From Paragordius varius (lineage: Eukaryota; Nematomorpha): DNA of 64,000 nucleotides. Shown here in pieces: positions 25,200 to 40,700 of this stretch. The notes below the pieces were generated by a model. That model searched no databases. It was not told the origin of the DNA and worked only from the letters and a program-made list of their open reading frames with translations. The stretch covers positions 1,240,001 through 1,304,000 of the forward strand of contig OZ176057.1 of assembly GCA_964247055.1 (NCBI GenBank), in the 5' to 3' direction. The position numbers and the translations under genes are program-made. Position 1 is the first letter of the stretch, and each line of letters opens with the position of its first letter.

Positions 25200-26219
25200 A
25201 GAATAAAAGTTTGGATTATTTACCAATTTTAGTCTTTGGTTTTAGTCCACAAATTTAGTTTTAAGAATTAACCGCAAACATGTACCTTAGCAAATATTTA
25301 AAAATGTAAATTTTTATATTTTTGGTTTAAAGCACAAAATTAAAATAATTTAAATGAATATTTTAATAATATCTATATATATTTTATTGCCCATAGACTA
25401 TTTATTGCAACAAATGTAAATGATCACTTGTTTAGTTTTTCTAAACCGGTCGCTTTGTCGGCGAGGTGTAGTTGGCATATGGATTTTACGGATTAGAAAG
25501 ATTTACAAGTATTATTATTTGATATAATAATTAGTGATGGATTCTTAATATTGATATAACTTTTATTTTATCTCTATTTTTTTATGTATTGCCGCTTATA
25601 TACGCACAAATATTGATGTATAAGTGTTGCACAACTTATTCACATATATTTTATGTATCCAAGTTATATCTGCATATTATTTCATTTTATTTAGTTTATT
25701 ATGTTTTGATGCTAATTCGAGTTTAATAAAATATTTGATTTAAAGTTTTTTATATATATTTTTAGCTTTGGTGATAGGGTTCAAAATTAGTTGTCATTTA
25801 ATTCCCAAATGGATAATATTAAATTATATCAACCTAGTGATTAAACAATGTAAATATTTTGGATTTGAAAATAGGTGTTGTGATAGCCAACATATATTAA
25901 AAGCCTTTTCTAATATGCAGAACTAATTTTTATAACTATCATTATTCATTTTTGTCTAATTATTTATATTGCAACATTGGCTATCATTTCTTGTACAAAA
26001 AAAATATATACAGTATATAGCAAATTCGATTTTTCTAAAACTTTTCCAAACCGAACATTTTATTTAAAGTGTTATAGTATGTGAAAAGTTTTAAAGTAAT
26101 ATATGACAAACCCAATTAATATTTTATTTGTAAAATAATGTGTCATTCAAATATCTAATATGGCTTAGTTTATTATAAACTATCTTTTTGGCAATTTACC
26201 CTAGCGGGCCAACAAAGTC
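25200..26219. other. Intergenic, no recognised feature
   Basis: AT-rich non-coding sequence. No repeat family or ORF of note was found. Confidence 0.4.
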
Positions 26220-26486
26220 CTATTGCCACCCTCCCGCGGTGTTGGCTGGGGCAAGAAAATGCCTATATGCTAACGGCAAACTCCAGTTTTTGATGATCTG
26301 TAAAATTATTACAATAGTTGTATACAAGGGCATGTGTACTACGTAAAAAAATCGCCTCAGACTATCACGAAGTATAAAATTATATAAATTACTTTGTGGT
26401 ACGAAATCCGAATCTGGAGTCCTACCTATATGGCTAGCAATTTTGCTTTCAAGAATCTTAAAATACTGAAAATCTTGAGCGGACAT
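26220..26486 (-). CDS. Hypothetical ORF of 88 residues, unrecognised
   Basis: An ATG-initiated ORF with balanced composition (MSAQDFQYFKILESKIASHI..), unlike the AT-biased shadow ORFs around it. A GTAGTA..TTTTACAG pair inside could remove about 45 bases, but no family is recognised and no partner exon was found. It could be an exon of an unseen gene, a transposon relic or chance. 26490-28055 has no other recognisable feature beyond weak similarity of 26700-26880 to family H arms. Confidence 0.2.
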   Translation of the reverse strand: MSAQDFQYFKILESKIASHIGRTPDSDFVPQSNLYNFILRDSLRRFFYVVHMPLYTTIVIILQIIKNWSLPLAYRHFLAPANTAGGWQ

Positions 26487-28059
26487 TATTTTGAATAAAT
26501 AAAATCCGAAATATTATCATCTCAAATCTTTAACCACTAAGTATTTATTGGTTTTACACTATATTCGGCAACAAATTTTTGTAACCAATTCAGCTGTTGA
26601 AATTGTAAGCTTTTAAAATTATCTACCATTAATAGAGCATTTAAAAGTATTTATCTAAAAGGTAATGTTTTATAAAAATTGTTTGGCAAAACTATTTTAA
26701 TAATAATAACACATTCCGTCGTATCATAGCTCGGCGCACAAATTAAAAAACAAAAATTTTCTCAATAAAAAAATGTATTCACATTCTCTGGGCGCTTTTG
26801 GTTTTAGGCATTTCGAGTCTTAATTTTTAAGATTTTTCTCGATATTGTATTAAATGATTTTCGTGCACCATATGCTTAGGGATATTTAAAAATTATATAA
26901 AACATCTGTGTAAATTTGAATGTTTTTTGTGAAAATTTATTTAATCATTATAGTTCAATAAAAGTGCTGATTTTCTAATTTACGTAAAGATTCGACTAAA
27001 ATTAATTTTTACTAATTCTAAATTAAAAAAAGTATTTATTTAAATATAATATTGCGGTTTAATAAAGAAACCTTTAACCGTCTTTTTTGGTGTGATTTTT
27101 TAAGCTATTATTAGAAAAGATTTGGTTGCCAACATTTTATCCACACATATTATATTTCAAAGTACAGTAATATAAAACGTTAGTAGAGTAAAGAGACAGC
27201 TTTTTAACCTAAGAATTTTGATTTTTTTTATGGTTTTATAATTTTGTTGGGTGGGAAATGGGTACTACAGAGGTTAATTTAAAAAATTACACAAAAAACA
27301 GCTATCATTCACTTTATCATTGCAAATAGTGGCGTTATATGATCTCAAAAATATTAGTTTCACATAACATGAATATCTTGACATATTTAAATGATTTGCT
27401 AATATAAGTTTAAAAGAGTTACTATTGGGTAATAACTGCAGGATTTTAATTTACGTGGTTGAGCATAATTGTTAAAATAATGAAACAAAATATGTTGAAT
27501 TTTTTAATCATCCCACTGCAATTTGTAATTTCAAAAAAAATATTTATTTTTTTTGAGTGGTATTTACGGCCATATACCCAATAATGTTAATAAAATTTCT
27601 TCTGTAACAGTTTACACAAGGAGCTTATGTTTGCATTGTTATAAATTTTAAGTCTTCGTATCTGATAAAAATCTTTTTATCATTAACATAAAATAACTGC
27701 ATTTGACATATTCACCAATTTTTAAGTTTATTTATCAGTTAGGATAATACAGTATTAGCAAAATTACATTGCTATATGTCATAAGTATTTACAAATAGAA
27801 TCGGGCAACATTAAATATAGTACCTATCTTGTTAGCCAATTAGCTATACAATAGCCTATAAATCATTTTTGTCTAAAATTAAATATACATATTTTATATT
27901 GTAAGATAATAAAAAATTGTCAAATATCACCTATTTTTGTTGTTTTTTACTCATACGTTACTGTATTAACAATTATTGGCCAAGTATATTTTGAAGTGGT
28001 CAACAATAAAATGAGTACTATAAAAAAGCATTTTCCGTAATCATATTCTATTTATTAAA

Positions 28060-28394
28060 CATTTATGTTTGAGTTTGCGCATATATCCAAGTTTTTTATA
28101 GTAATATACCTCCAAAGTGGGTCGTAGAGAAATCTAAGGGAGGCGGGAAAATTTTGGAGAATTAAATTATAAAATAAAACTAGAAACAAATTGAATGTTA
28201 ATGAGGATCTGAGGTGACAAATATTATAGATTTGTCCCCGATACGGAAAAAATATTTTAACAATTGCAGACACAAGATTACATTAATTTAATAATATAAT
28301 AATTTTTGCATTTTCTTTTTTGGGAAGAGACGGGGGTGAAATTTTTTTTAAATTGATGGGACGTGAACGAAAAAAAGGTTGGGAACCACTGTTT
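28060..28394 (-). mobile_element. hAT terminal fragment
   Basis: Ends GGTTGGGAACCACTG, the inverse of the CAGTGGTTCCCAAC terminus common in hAT elements, and contains GTGGGTCGTAGAGAAATC, which suits sub-terminal hAT sequence. The opposite end was not found. The 72-residue minus ORF inside is not regarded as a gene. 28395-29158 holds nothing recognisable. Confidence 0.5.
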
Positions 28395-29158
28395 TAGAGC
28401 GTAATTAATACATCATTGGTTAGCCTATAATTATTGCTTTTTTATTTAATAAAAAAGCAATGGTTGATGACATAACTTCCCAATTGTGTGGGTAGTGTAC
28501 CCTCCTTTGGTGAACTAACTAAAGTTAAATTCCAATCACTGCCATAAAAGCATATAATAATTTAAACTTCTAAGGAACACTCAACTGTGCTAAAAACATT
28601 CAATATCCTCACAAATACAAACAAAAAGCTAAAATAAGACGTTTATTTGTTGGATTATGTATAAATTATAATTATATTTCCATACAATAAAATATATAAT
28701 AGAATATAATTACAATTATGTATGGTATGATGATGGGGAGAGGGGTAATGTTCTCAACTTGTGCGTAAAATAACTTTAAATTCCATCAATATTTTTATAA
28801 TGAATGAAATTATTAACTGTATTCCATAGTAATCATACTTTTCATGGGATTAAATTGTTTAGAGGGAGATCAAAAAAGTGTCAAATTTCATAGAACTTTA
28901 AGGGCGTTTTGAGTTTTCATTAAACTTGTAGGGGGAATATTCATTAAAAATTGGGTATGATTTTGTTTGCATTTTCAACATAATTTTTGGGATTGGTTAA
29001 AAGTATTTATGTATACAAAACTAATCATGATATAAATGTCAAGAAAATATAGAGGACAATGTACATACATACACATGTATTCTTAATAATAAAAATAAGA
29101 ATAAATTATTAAACCTATAAAACTAAACATTTTTACATTGTATATGAAAATAAGAAAT

Positions 29159-29164
29159 TTTATT
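29159..29164 (-). terminator. Poly(A) signal AATAAA for histone H3.3
   Basis: AATAAA on the minus strand 64 bases after the stop. No histone stem-loop is seen between stop and signal, as expected for a replication-independent, polyadenylated H3.3 mRNA. Confidence 0.5.
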
Positions 29165-29227
29165 TTTTTCAAAAAAAACATAGAAAAATTATGAATCAAA
29201 TCTTAAACTATATGGAAGAGGGACAGT

Positions 29228-31108
<1,881 letters not shown>

Positions 31109-31239
31109 TTAATGTTATAAATCCCAAGTAGTAAGTAAGTCTGCTAAAATAGATATAAATATAATTTAGTACAATATAAATTGAATTAAATCACTTTAAA
31201 GATTATTAGTGGTAAGGCAAGGAAAGCATTTACTGAGTA

Positions 31240-31990
31240 TGTAATACAATGCCCCTATCACTGGAAAGAATAGATTAAAATTCTCCATATTACAAGGGTG
31301 GGTGAATGATAAAAGATTGCCTTAAATTATATACGGAGCTGCAAACAATGAGGCTTACCAATTAAAGAGCTAGCTTAAATTATTGAAATTCGAATCAAAG
31401 CAACCAACCTTTGTTAAAAAAATATATAAATATAAAAATTTATTAGAAAATTTGTAAATGAAATTATTGTGTGCGATAATGCGACAATTCATAAAATTAG
31501 GTATTTAAGCAATAAAGACTTGTTTTCTTTATATTTAATATTGTAAAACACCTAGATGTAAAAATTATGGAAAACAACACCTTCGAATATGTCTCGTTTA
31601 TTTATCAACGCAAAAATAAGTCTTTAAAAAATATTTTAATAGGCAATCTTTTCTCATTCACCCTTGTAATATGAAAATTTTTTGTGTAAATCTATTCTTT
31701 CCAATGATAGAAATGAATGGTATTACAGTCATGTATCGTTTCAAAAATTTATTTTTTTCCGTTAAATGGGCGTTTAAATATTTGGTAAGGAATAGAAAAA
31801 ACAAGAGTTCTAAGGTAATTTTTATACATTTTTTGATGAATATGATATTGTTAATACCATAGAACTCTTGTTTTTTCCATTCTTTAACCAATTATACCAT
31901 TTAAGGTAGGAAAATAAATTTTTGCCTAAAATAAAGGATACATGACTGTGTAAAATAGAAAAAAAAATTGTGTAAATCTATTCTTTACAG
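31240..31990. mobile_element. Family I nested fold-back cluster upstream of H3.3
   Basis: 31242-31325 (GGAAAGAATAGAT, ATATTACAAGGGTG, AAAAGATTGCC) is the inverse of 31643-31715. A second hairpin overlaps: AAAAAACAAGAGTTCTA at about 31796 against TAGAACTCTTGTTTTTT at about 31860, with flanks pairing from about 31725 to 31950. The shadow ORFs at 31658-31891 come from this palindrome. 31100-31240 is the likely H3.3 promoter/5' UTR region, without recognisable boxes. Confidence 0.6.
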
Positions 31991-32574
31991 TGTAATAGTA
32001 TAATAAGTTTATACATATTCTTTTTCTTTGAGTAAAATAGTAAAAATTATTATTTAATGGACATAGTAATGTTTGCATGGTCCTTTGTTTTTATAGATTA
32101 TAATATTCATTTTTTACTCCTAACATTTGTTTAATTCTTTATATAACAAATAATAAGAGATTATTTTTAGTGTAAAGTTACAAAAATCGTATAAAGCAGA
32201 ATTTAGGAGAGTTTGTTATTATGGTGACAAGAAAAGATAGGAAACACTAAAATATTACTAGTAGAGTTTAAAAACAAATGTCGTATCAAATCTAATGTTA
32301 AATAAATGCGCATTCTATATTTCATTGAACTAGACAGAAATATTTTTGTTACTAAACCAAATACTCACAATTTGATACATGTAAATTTAAGCAATTTATA
32401 AAAAACAAAAACATGAATAAATTATAATATACCACAAAAAAACACACCAAGAGAAATTATGTATAGAAAGATGGCGGGAAAATACATGACAATTTATATT
32501 TTCTAAAATAACCAGAAATCAAGAAATTACTTTTTAAAATTAAAACATTTTTACAACAAATAAAAATGTTCAAC

Positions 32575-32625
32575 AAAAACAAAATTTAAAATACCAAAAG
32601 GGGATATGAGTGACGTCACAAATAC
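32575..32625 (+). repeat. Direct repeat with a CRE-like box, copy 1
   Basis: AATACCAAAAGGGG followed by AGTGACGTCAC, with TGACGTCA at 32610-32617, recurs at 33650-33700. ATGGCGG-type words precede each copy (near 32470 and 33610). The remaining 32000-34195 sequence has no recognised feature. Confidence 0.5.
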
Positions 32626-33649
32626 AATAAAAATGAGACGGACATAAAAATAAAAGATAATAATAATCAAATCTAAGGCACAGCATATATTGTGGAAAAA
32701 AAATTTGTCTTTTATAAAATTAACAGTTTTTGTCATTATAATTTTAATTATAATAATGTATATGTATAAATAGTTTATATTATATATGTAATAACCAAAT
32801 TTGAAAAATAAAATTTATTTATAAAATTTGATTTTTAATATTTAATTTAGGGCTTAAAAGGCGCGGAGAGCTGCATATGACACTCCAGGCTTATAAATGG
32901 GGCTTTTAAATTTCAAAAACAGGTCATTTACCATTGTGATGAATGTAGAATAAATATCGTTTTTATGTTGGCTAAAATATCTAACTACTTTTATTTTTGC
33001 ACCAAAATTTTAAAAATCTTTTAAATTAATTAATAATTTTTTTGGGTTTAAAGAGAGATGTTTTGATTAATATTATCATTGGTTAAATTTTCGATAATCA
33101 AAATAGACATTATAGATATAATATGGATGTAATATATGCGCACTCTTTTTATCTCCTTTAATGTAACAAATTATGGAGAAATCGATTTTAATATTTAAAT
33201 ATATGTATAAAAAGATTCTAAAAAAATCATGAATATAATTGCATTTACATATGAATGTAATTCTATTCAGTTTACCAAAACAAAAAGGTAGGATATACAT
33301 GTATCTTTGTTATGCAAAGAAAAAAATGGCGGAAAATACATTAAATTAACAAAACAAACTTACAATTAATTTGATTGATAAAACATTTTGATTTTAAAGG
33401 CAAAATATTTAGTTTTAATAAAACCAAGTTAAAACCAAATTTGATAGAATTTTAGCATAAAGAATAAATCAATATACTTATGTAATTATTATATATATAC
33501 GTACTAGAGGAGATTTTTCCGAAGAATATAGGAAAAATAGATGCTAATTATAAGTAGCTTGACAAAAAAGATGTTTCAGAATTCCAGAAAACTTTGGTGG
33601 AAAAAAACAAAATGGCGATTTAATTAAATTCAGTCTGCTTTTATAAAAA

Positions 33650-33700
33650 GATTGTAGAATACCAAAAGGGGGTAAAGTGACGTCACACACAAACGTAAAA
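33650..33700 (+). repeat. Direct repeat with a CRE-like box, copy 2
   Basis: GAATACCAAAAGGGGG then AGTGACGTCACAC, with TGACGTCA at 33678-33685. It is the partner of the copy about 1.07 kb to the left. Confidence 0.5.
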
Positions 33701-34420
33701 TTAAATAGATCTGATTGGTTCAAACTCCCGCATTATATAGTATAGTTTGTATAAATCAGATTTTAATTTTTTAATTTTAAAATATTATTTGAGTTGCGAG
33801 TAATTAATTTATATTGCACATCAATTGGCAAATTTGCATATGTTTTAAAAAAGTATCGCTTTTTGCATAAAATGTGTTTAAACCTAAATGCTTTTTAGGG
33901 TAAAATTATTAAAAGCCCATAGTGCATAAAATCCGAAGATATAAATTTTCTTGTAAATATATATAATTATATAAATGTTTCTGGTTATGGTGTTATACGA
34001 TTATTAGAAAGTGATTGGTTATGTGGTAGCTGCACCATATCAAAAAAGCTCAAAAATTCCGTCATAAAAGAAAAAATGATTATCTTAATCCATTTGGTTA
34101 TAGAAAAAAAGTAATTTTTGTGGTAACATGCGAAAAAAGAAATTTTGAGTACTCTATGCCGAATAAAATTTTCATTAGCAAAACATAAAGCTTCACTCTA
34201 AACCAGGGCTTCTTAAACTTTTGTAGTTACCGACACCATTTATGATTGCGGGTTTCTTAACGACCCCAACAAAAATAAAAGAAAAATAATATTTTCTTCG
34301 AAATAACACTTAGAAATTTTGTAATATTTATCAGTATTATTTTGGTTGAGATTGACAAAAATAAATTTACATTTTATAAATTTCTATAAAATTTTCTGAT
34401 TTAGTCAATTTTTACAAGAT

Positions 34421-36207
34421 ACTAGCTAGCCCCGTCACGCTTTGCTGTGGCATAATCTCACCAAATTAAATAATAATTTGCAATAAATAGAGTTAACACT
34501 TCGATTCGAATTGGGGTATCTATACCCCAGACTAGATTTAAATTAAAATTTTCAAATAACTACTGAAGGAAACGGTCCCAATTTAAACTTATGCTTCTAT
34601 CCTAATAAATATTACATAAATATGCCAAAGTATCCTGAAATTTTGTTTTGAAAAAAAAGTTCCATCTCAAACTACTTCGACGCCATTTTATTTTACAAAA
34701 ATTTTGCAAAATATCGTCTTCATTTAATTTAAAGGGTAAAACCAAAGCTTATTTTTTATATAAATTACATCTAACATTGATAGAAATAGAAAAAGCGGTT
34801 TATTTTGTATTATTATTTATTTTTTGACACATGTCACGTTGACTAAATTTTTACCTTTCAGTTTTAACTCAAAATAAGTAATATCAAGTATTTTTGAATA
34901 AAATTTTTTATATATTTCGGTTTATTAATGTTATATAAGTGCAAAATTTTGCCATGGTTTCGATTGCTTCCATACTTTTTAAACTATTTGATTTTAGACA
35001 GGCGTAGGGTATCCAACTACCCCAATTTGAATCGAAGGACTAAAATGAATGTGTTCTATCCAATGTTAATGGAGATAAAAAAAATAATAAAAAAAATATT
35101 TAATAAAAAGAATGTCTTTAATTATTTTTTACTGGTTTTTGCATAGGCTGTAATATTGTTTACTCAATATTTATATTTAATCTGTCCCTTATTAAAGTTA
35201 ATATTCAATTATCTTTGGATTTATTTTAAAATTTTCGTTTTGCGAAATCATGGTTAAAAGTTCTATTAGACAGCTGGTATCAAGGGATATAAAAAGTGAA
35301 TCATTTTTGGTCACTTTAAGGAAAGAATGATATTATACTAATTCCCCAGAAATGTGTTTAACTGAACTCGTATGGCTTCTTAAGTTTTTTAAAAATTAGC
35401 TCCAAATCTACACCATTTTTGTATGGCGTCTCAATATTAAAAAGGTAGACCCCTACCCATAGACCTAGATGGAAAAAGCGCTGAGTTAAATTCTTTGCCT
35501 TTAGAGGGCATATATTTGGAATCATTTTTGATACCATCGTCTCATGAGTTATTCGAAAAAATATCTCAACACTAAATAATCGTTATATGATGGCGTATTT
35601 TTAGGGCATAAAGGCCCCAAATTAACGGCTAAAAAAGCTCGACCTTGATTTTTACCTAGATACGGGTAATATTTCAAGCTTTTAATAAGCTCATACGGCT
35701 TCATATATTTTCTGTAAATTAGCTCCAAAACAACGCAATTACTATATAATGGCGCAATTTTAGCGGCTATACCCAGCAGCCAATAATAAAATAACGCAAG
35801 ACTAAAATTTTTGCCTTTTAACAGGGAATACCTGGAATCCTCAGTAATTTTAACGGTTTCATGCCTTGGGAAAAAAATTATTTAATTTTTTGAAAAAAAT
35901 GGCTTAAACGGGAACGGGTAAATAGAGAGCCTAAATTAAAAAAGTAAGCCGACTATGCTAGGCGCAATCGAAAAAAAGTAAAAAACAAATCATATTTGAA
36001 ATCGAATGGTTCAACACGTTTTCCCAAAACCCCGTTTTTTACAGGGGTGGGCCCGAACTAGGAGCCTAATTTAAAAAAGGGCGAAGCTATTGTCGGGGCA
36101 TTCATTAATGATTATTTTTTTTGACATTTGAATTTTAATGCGTCTACCCATTTTCCGGAAACAGATCACAAAGCCAGCATTTTCCATTTTTATAAATTTA
36201 TAGATTA
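34421..36207 (+). repeat. Family F element nested in the hAT element
   Basis: Starts ATACTAGCTAGCCCCGTCAC with GCTTTGCTGTGGC and ends ..AAAGCCAGCATTTTCCA..TATAAATTTATAGATTA. The internal blocks match 10640-12123 and 39262-39842. It is interrupted near its left end by a family E element. Confidence 0.6.
34497..35045 (+). mobile_element. Family E terminal-inverted-repeat element nested in family F
   Basis: Left end CTTCGATTCGAATTGGGGTA, right end TACCCCAATTTGAATCGAAG: long inverted termini around a non-coding interior with ACTGAAGGAAACGGTCCCAA. It shares an interior CCATCTCAAACTACTTCGAC segment with family D, so D and E are probably related. Confidence 0.7.
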
Positions 36208-36589
36208 TAAGGATCGGAATAGAAATGCTGGTATAAACAGTTTTTCTGAATCAGAAGATTTTATGAATTTATTTACGATGATTGTTATTTTTATTCATAA
36301 CAATGATTTTATAAAAAACAATTTTTGTTAGATTGTATTTTATCACTCGCGACCCCATAATTTTGTTATGCGACCCCAAATGAAGTCGCGACCCATAGTT
36401 TAAGAAGGCCTGCTCTAAACCATTAAAATGAAACATAAACTTATTTAAAAGATTATAAAATTTTATTTTTAGATCTGGGCTACTTAAAGCCTCAAAAGAA
36501 ACGCAGAAATATTGATATTTCATACATATTTTAAATTTTTCATCAACAAAAATTTTAAAAATACTATTAAAATTTAACTTTTACCAAAA

Positions 36590-37130
36590 CTATGTTGGTC
36601 CTTAAAGTAATCAAAAGTCCATTAACTTTTGGGTTAGTTTTATATAGCGGACCGATTTCGAATTCAATTATCTGAACAAGCATGCAATATATTAAGCTGA
36701 ATTTAAATATATGCTTTCGTTAGTCTTTTAGAGGCATTATAAGAAATATAAAATGTAAAAAAATCCTTATCTCAAACTTTATTGCCGTCAATTTTTTATA
36801 TAATTTTTTAAATCGGTAATTCAATAGGCAAATTGTATACTATGGTTTCAAAACTTCAAAAACTTTTAAGCTACATTTTAACAGCAACATGTATTTTTAT
36901 TTAATATTAGCTGTTTGTTTCTATCGTGCTTTGGAGCTGTCCTAATTTTAGACTCTAGAACTCACTAAGCTTTTTTGTCTGACACAATGAGAACAATGTT
37001 TGATAATTAAATTTTGACCAAAATAACTTCCAAAACTGTGATTTATTTACAAAATTAAGATCTGGTGTATTAAAACCCAATATCACAGCGGAAAAAGGTG
37101 AAAAGGTCATGAAGTGTTTAATTTTATTGA
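36590..37130 (-). repeat. Family D element, inverted copy
   Basis: Near-full-length copy with TTATCTCAAACTTTATTGCC, TTAGCTGTTTGTTTCTATCG and TTTGGAGCTGTCC landmarks, lying between the hAT element and the BTB gene. 37130-37704 is otherwise unremarkable AT-rich upstream sequence of the BTB gene. Confidence 0.6.
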
Positions 37131-37704
37131 ATAATTGATAAATGGATTTCCGTTAGTTCCGTTATAAATCTTGGGATTTTTAGCATATCGGTGTCCATAG
37201 ACTGCAGTTATTAGCCTGTTCTATGTTTTTTTTATATAATATAGTAAAGAAGTTCCCCATTTTTTATTTGATTTTATTATATTTATTCTGTTCATTAACC
37301 TTTTTCACTGTTTGATTGCAATCGATACCATGTCTTTATTTTTGAGAATATTTTATTTCAATAACTTCTTCCATAGCCATTTTTCGAAAGCGTCATTTTT
37401 TTAAAAAATAGGGTGGTTATAGTGTCACTTGTCAAATATAGTACCAAATTAAAAAATTAATTAATTTGATCCTTGTTTTATAGTTAACTAAGTTTTTCTA
37501 TGCTATTAATGCATAACAAAAAAATTAAAAAAATTAGTGCTATATTTTATAAAATTTTTGATTGTTAAAACGCTCTTTAAAACAATCTCTTAAATAAATC
37601 ATAATTAATGTTTATATGCCTATTATTATTATTATCATCAGTTAAATTAAAATCAAACATTAACTTTCTACAAATTCATATTAACACTAATCAATCTTTT
37701 CTTC

Positions 37705-40700
37705 ATGGGTTTTTGTACTTTTCAAAACAATATAAACAAAAATAAAATTAGTAGCCCTCAACAAAATCGAGAAACCCAAATGAGTTCTGGAGACGCTGGT
37801 CATTTGGGAGATGAAAACAATTCCAATTCGAATGATATAGAGGCCATTCCCTGTATGAATATTGTTTTCATTTTATAAAACAGGCATGTCCAGCATGCTA
37901 TTTTCGGATAGCAAAAGTACTTTAAAAAACTTAAAAAATAAAAAAATTGAATTTCATTCATAATTTTACGATTAATAAGAAAATATATCATACGAAATTG
38001 GGAATAAACAAACCAAAAATTATTTGCAGAATTCAAAGAGATTTGTGTTGGACACCTCTGTAAAAAAAAACTGCAGGCGGTATTTTAGCGTTATTAAAAT
38101 ATTAACTTTACTCTCTAACACAATGGTACTCATCAAAAAATTTTGAAATTACAAAAAAATATTTTTCTGGTTTTAAGGGTCAACATTTCACAGCTGTTTG
38201 ATACATTTGCATTCTGCAGACTGAAACTACAAGTTAGATTGACCTGATTTCACCCCTGATACCGATACTGATTTCCAAATTCTAAATAAGGACACCAAAA
38301 ATTTTATATGATTGGAATGTTTTTATTGATTGGAAAAAAAATACTTCGATTGAGTGGGAAAACATTTTCATTGACTGGAAAAATGTTTTTTGACTGGGGG
38401 CAACGATACATTTTATGTCATTCATCGTCTAGTTTCTTATAATCCCTCCTAATTTATTTTTATTCATAGGTGTTATTCAAAGCAACAACAGTTTGAATAG
38501 TGAAATATCCATAGATTATACTTATTTGTTATCTCAATATGCCCGATTTTTGCGCGTTTTATGGAATAACGGGGAAATTCAAACAGGTGATCTTGACCTT
38601 ATTATCCAAGAAAACTTTCTGAGCGACTGTGCTGACAAAAGTATTACATCATTTTAATATTTATTTATGAAAATTTAAAATTGTCATATGGAATATAGAA
38701 AAAATTATTTTTATTAAAAATAATTTTGACATAAGGACTAGGGTTGAATATAACTGAAAAATTTTATTCCGATTTTCATTAAAGGAATAACACACACAGT
38801 AATGTAGCATGCTGCATAACATGATAATAAGTCTTTAATATAAAAAAATGTATTTGCTTAGACATGGCTTATATTTAGAGATAAATTTGAAATAATTTAA
38901 AATATAAAATTTGGTGATAAACATTCTCAAACCATTTATTAATGGGTTTTAACTATATAGCTTAATATATATTTAAGATAAAAAAAAATATTCGTATTAA
39001 AGTAAATTTCCATATTTTTTTGATCTTAATACCAACTTTAATACCGGGTACCTGACAACATATTAACGTTACACTATATAAATTTTGGGGTAGTTTTCTA
39101 TCCCACTGGGGTTTTCAAACAAATCGACAATTAATTATTATTTTATGCAAAATACAGAAATAAGCCTTATATATACTTTTGGCTCAAACTAGCTAATTAA
39201 ATATTGGTTGAAAAATATAATTCATACCTTAGGTTTTGGATTATGGATCAAAAAATATTCGAATACTAGCGTAAATCTCGTGCTGCTACGCAGCCCGAAG
39301 AAGTCCTCCGGACTTCGGGGAGGGAGCTATTTGAAAAAAGTGACAATAAAATCACATATGTGGATTATTTCGAAACATTATTTAATAGCTACGATCTCAT
39401 AGGAATTTCAAAATGGTGCATTTATACTAATTTGTTTACTTGGGCGAAAAAGAGATTCAAAAATTATTGTTGTGGACTTATTTTTTTCAAAAAAATGGCA
39501 TTTTACGGGGGGGTAAAAGGAGGGCCTAAATTAAAAATGCGAGCCGACTATGTTCGGCGCAATCGAAAATAAGTAAAAAAAATCATATTTGAAATTGAAT
39601 GGTCCAACACGTTCTCCGGAAATTTTCGCAAAGATACGATTTTTGTGGACTTGTTTTCAAAAAAACCCGTTTTTCACACGGGGTGGGCCTGAACTGGGGG
39701 CCTATATCAAAAAAAGGGCGAAGCTATTGTCGGGACATTTAATGATTATATTTTTTCGATATTTGGATTTGAATGGGTCTACCGGATTTTCGAAAAGAGA
39801 TCACAAAGCCAGCATTTTCCATTTTTATAAATATATAGATTATTGATTCCAATCAAGTAGATTTGTTTCTATTTTAAGTAAATTTTAGGCTATATAAGCT
39901 GCAAATAAATTTCATCTATAATAAATTTTAAAGGTTAGAAAACTATGGCAATTAAAATATTATTGAAATTAATTTTATTTTAGATTTTAGGGCTTGGGAT
40001 TTTATTAACTCTAAACATTCATGTAATAATAATTAAGCATAAAAGTAGGTCTTTAAATCCAGTAAATTGTTTTACAAGGGTATTATAGAATATATAATGA
40101 AGTTTATTTTTACTATAATTTTTTTAGTTTTGAGGTCAATCCGAAGCTTTAAAAAGTGCCATAAATTAGAAATTTGTCTTAATTAAAAATTGGAATATGC
40201 TTATTTTATACGTATTGTAATTTTTAAGAGAAAAGAGTCAAATGCTCATAACCGATTCCCATATATCCTTATTTACATTTTAAAGTTTAAATATAGTTAG
40301 TTTTATTTTTATGGTTTCAAACTGGGCCAAAAAACCAGCAGAACCGAAAATGGGTCGATTATGGGGTTTTGGGACCGGTTCTAGAAACCGCTAATTAATT
40401 GGCTCTGAATTTTCAGATAACAACTATTTTCGGTAAATTTTAAAAGATTTTAATACATTTATTGTACGAGGAATAAAATCTTGTACGAGCTAAATAGCGT
40501 AAAGGTAAGGAACTTTATTACAATAATTATTATATTTTAAATATCTGAGTTTTGATTGAACTATGCGATTCCACCTTTCAAAAAACAAATCGAGATTAAA
40601 ATAAAATCAAAAGAGCTTTATTCGACAGACCCCTCAGCCATAAAACTTGAAAATAAGTTCCAATTCCACTGATTTTATATTTCAATAAAATTTTAAACGA

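Larger units (their letters stand above)
34204..36412. mobile_element. hAT element with 8-bp target duplication
   Basis: Left end CAGGGCTTCTTAAACT, right end AGTTTAAGAAGGCCTG, matching at 15 of 16 positions when inverted. Both are flanked by the 8-bp direct repeat CTCTAAAC (34196-34203 and 36413-36420), the target-site length of hAT transposons. Sub-terminal GACCCC words repeat at both ends. No transposase is visible. Most of the 2.2 kb is a later family F insertion. The element's own sequence is roughly 34204-34420 and 36208-36412. Confidence 0.8.
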
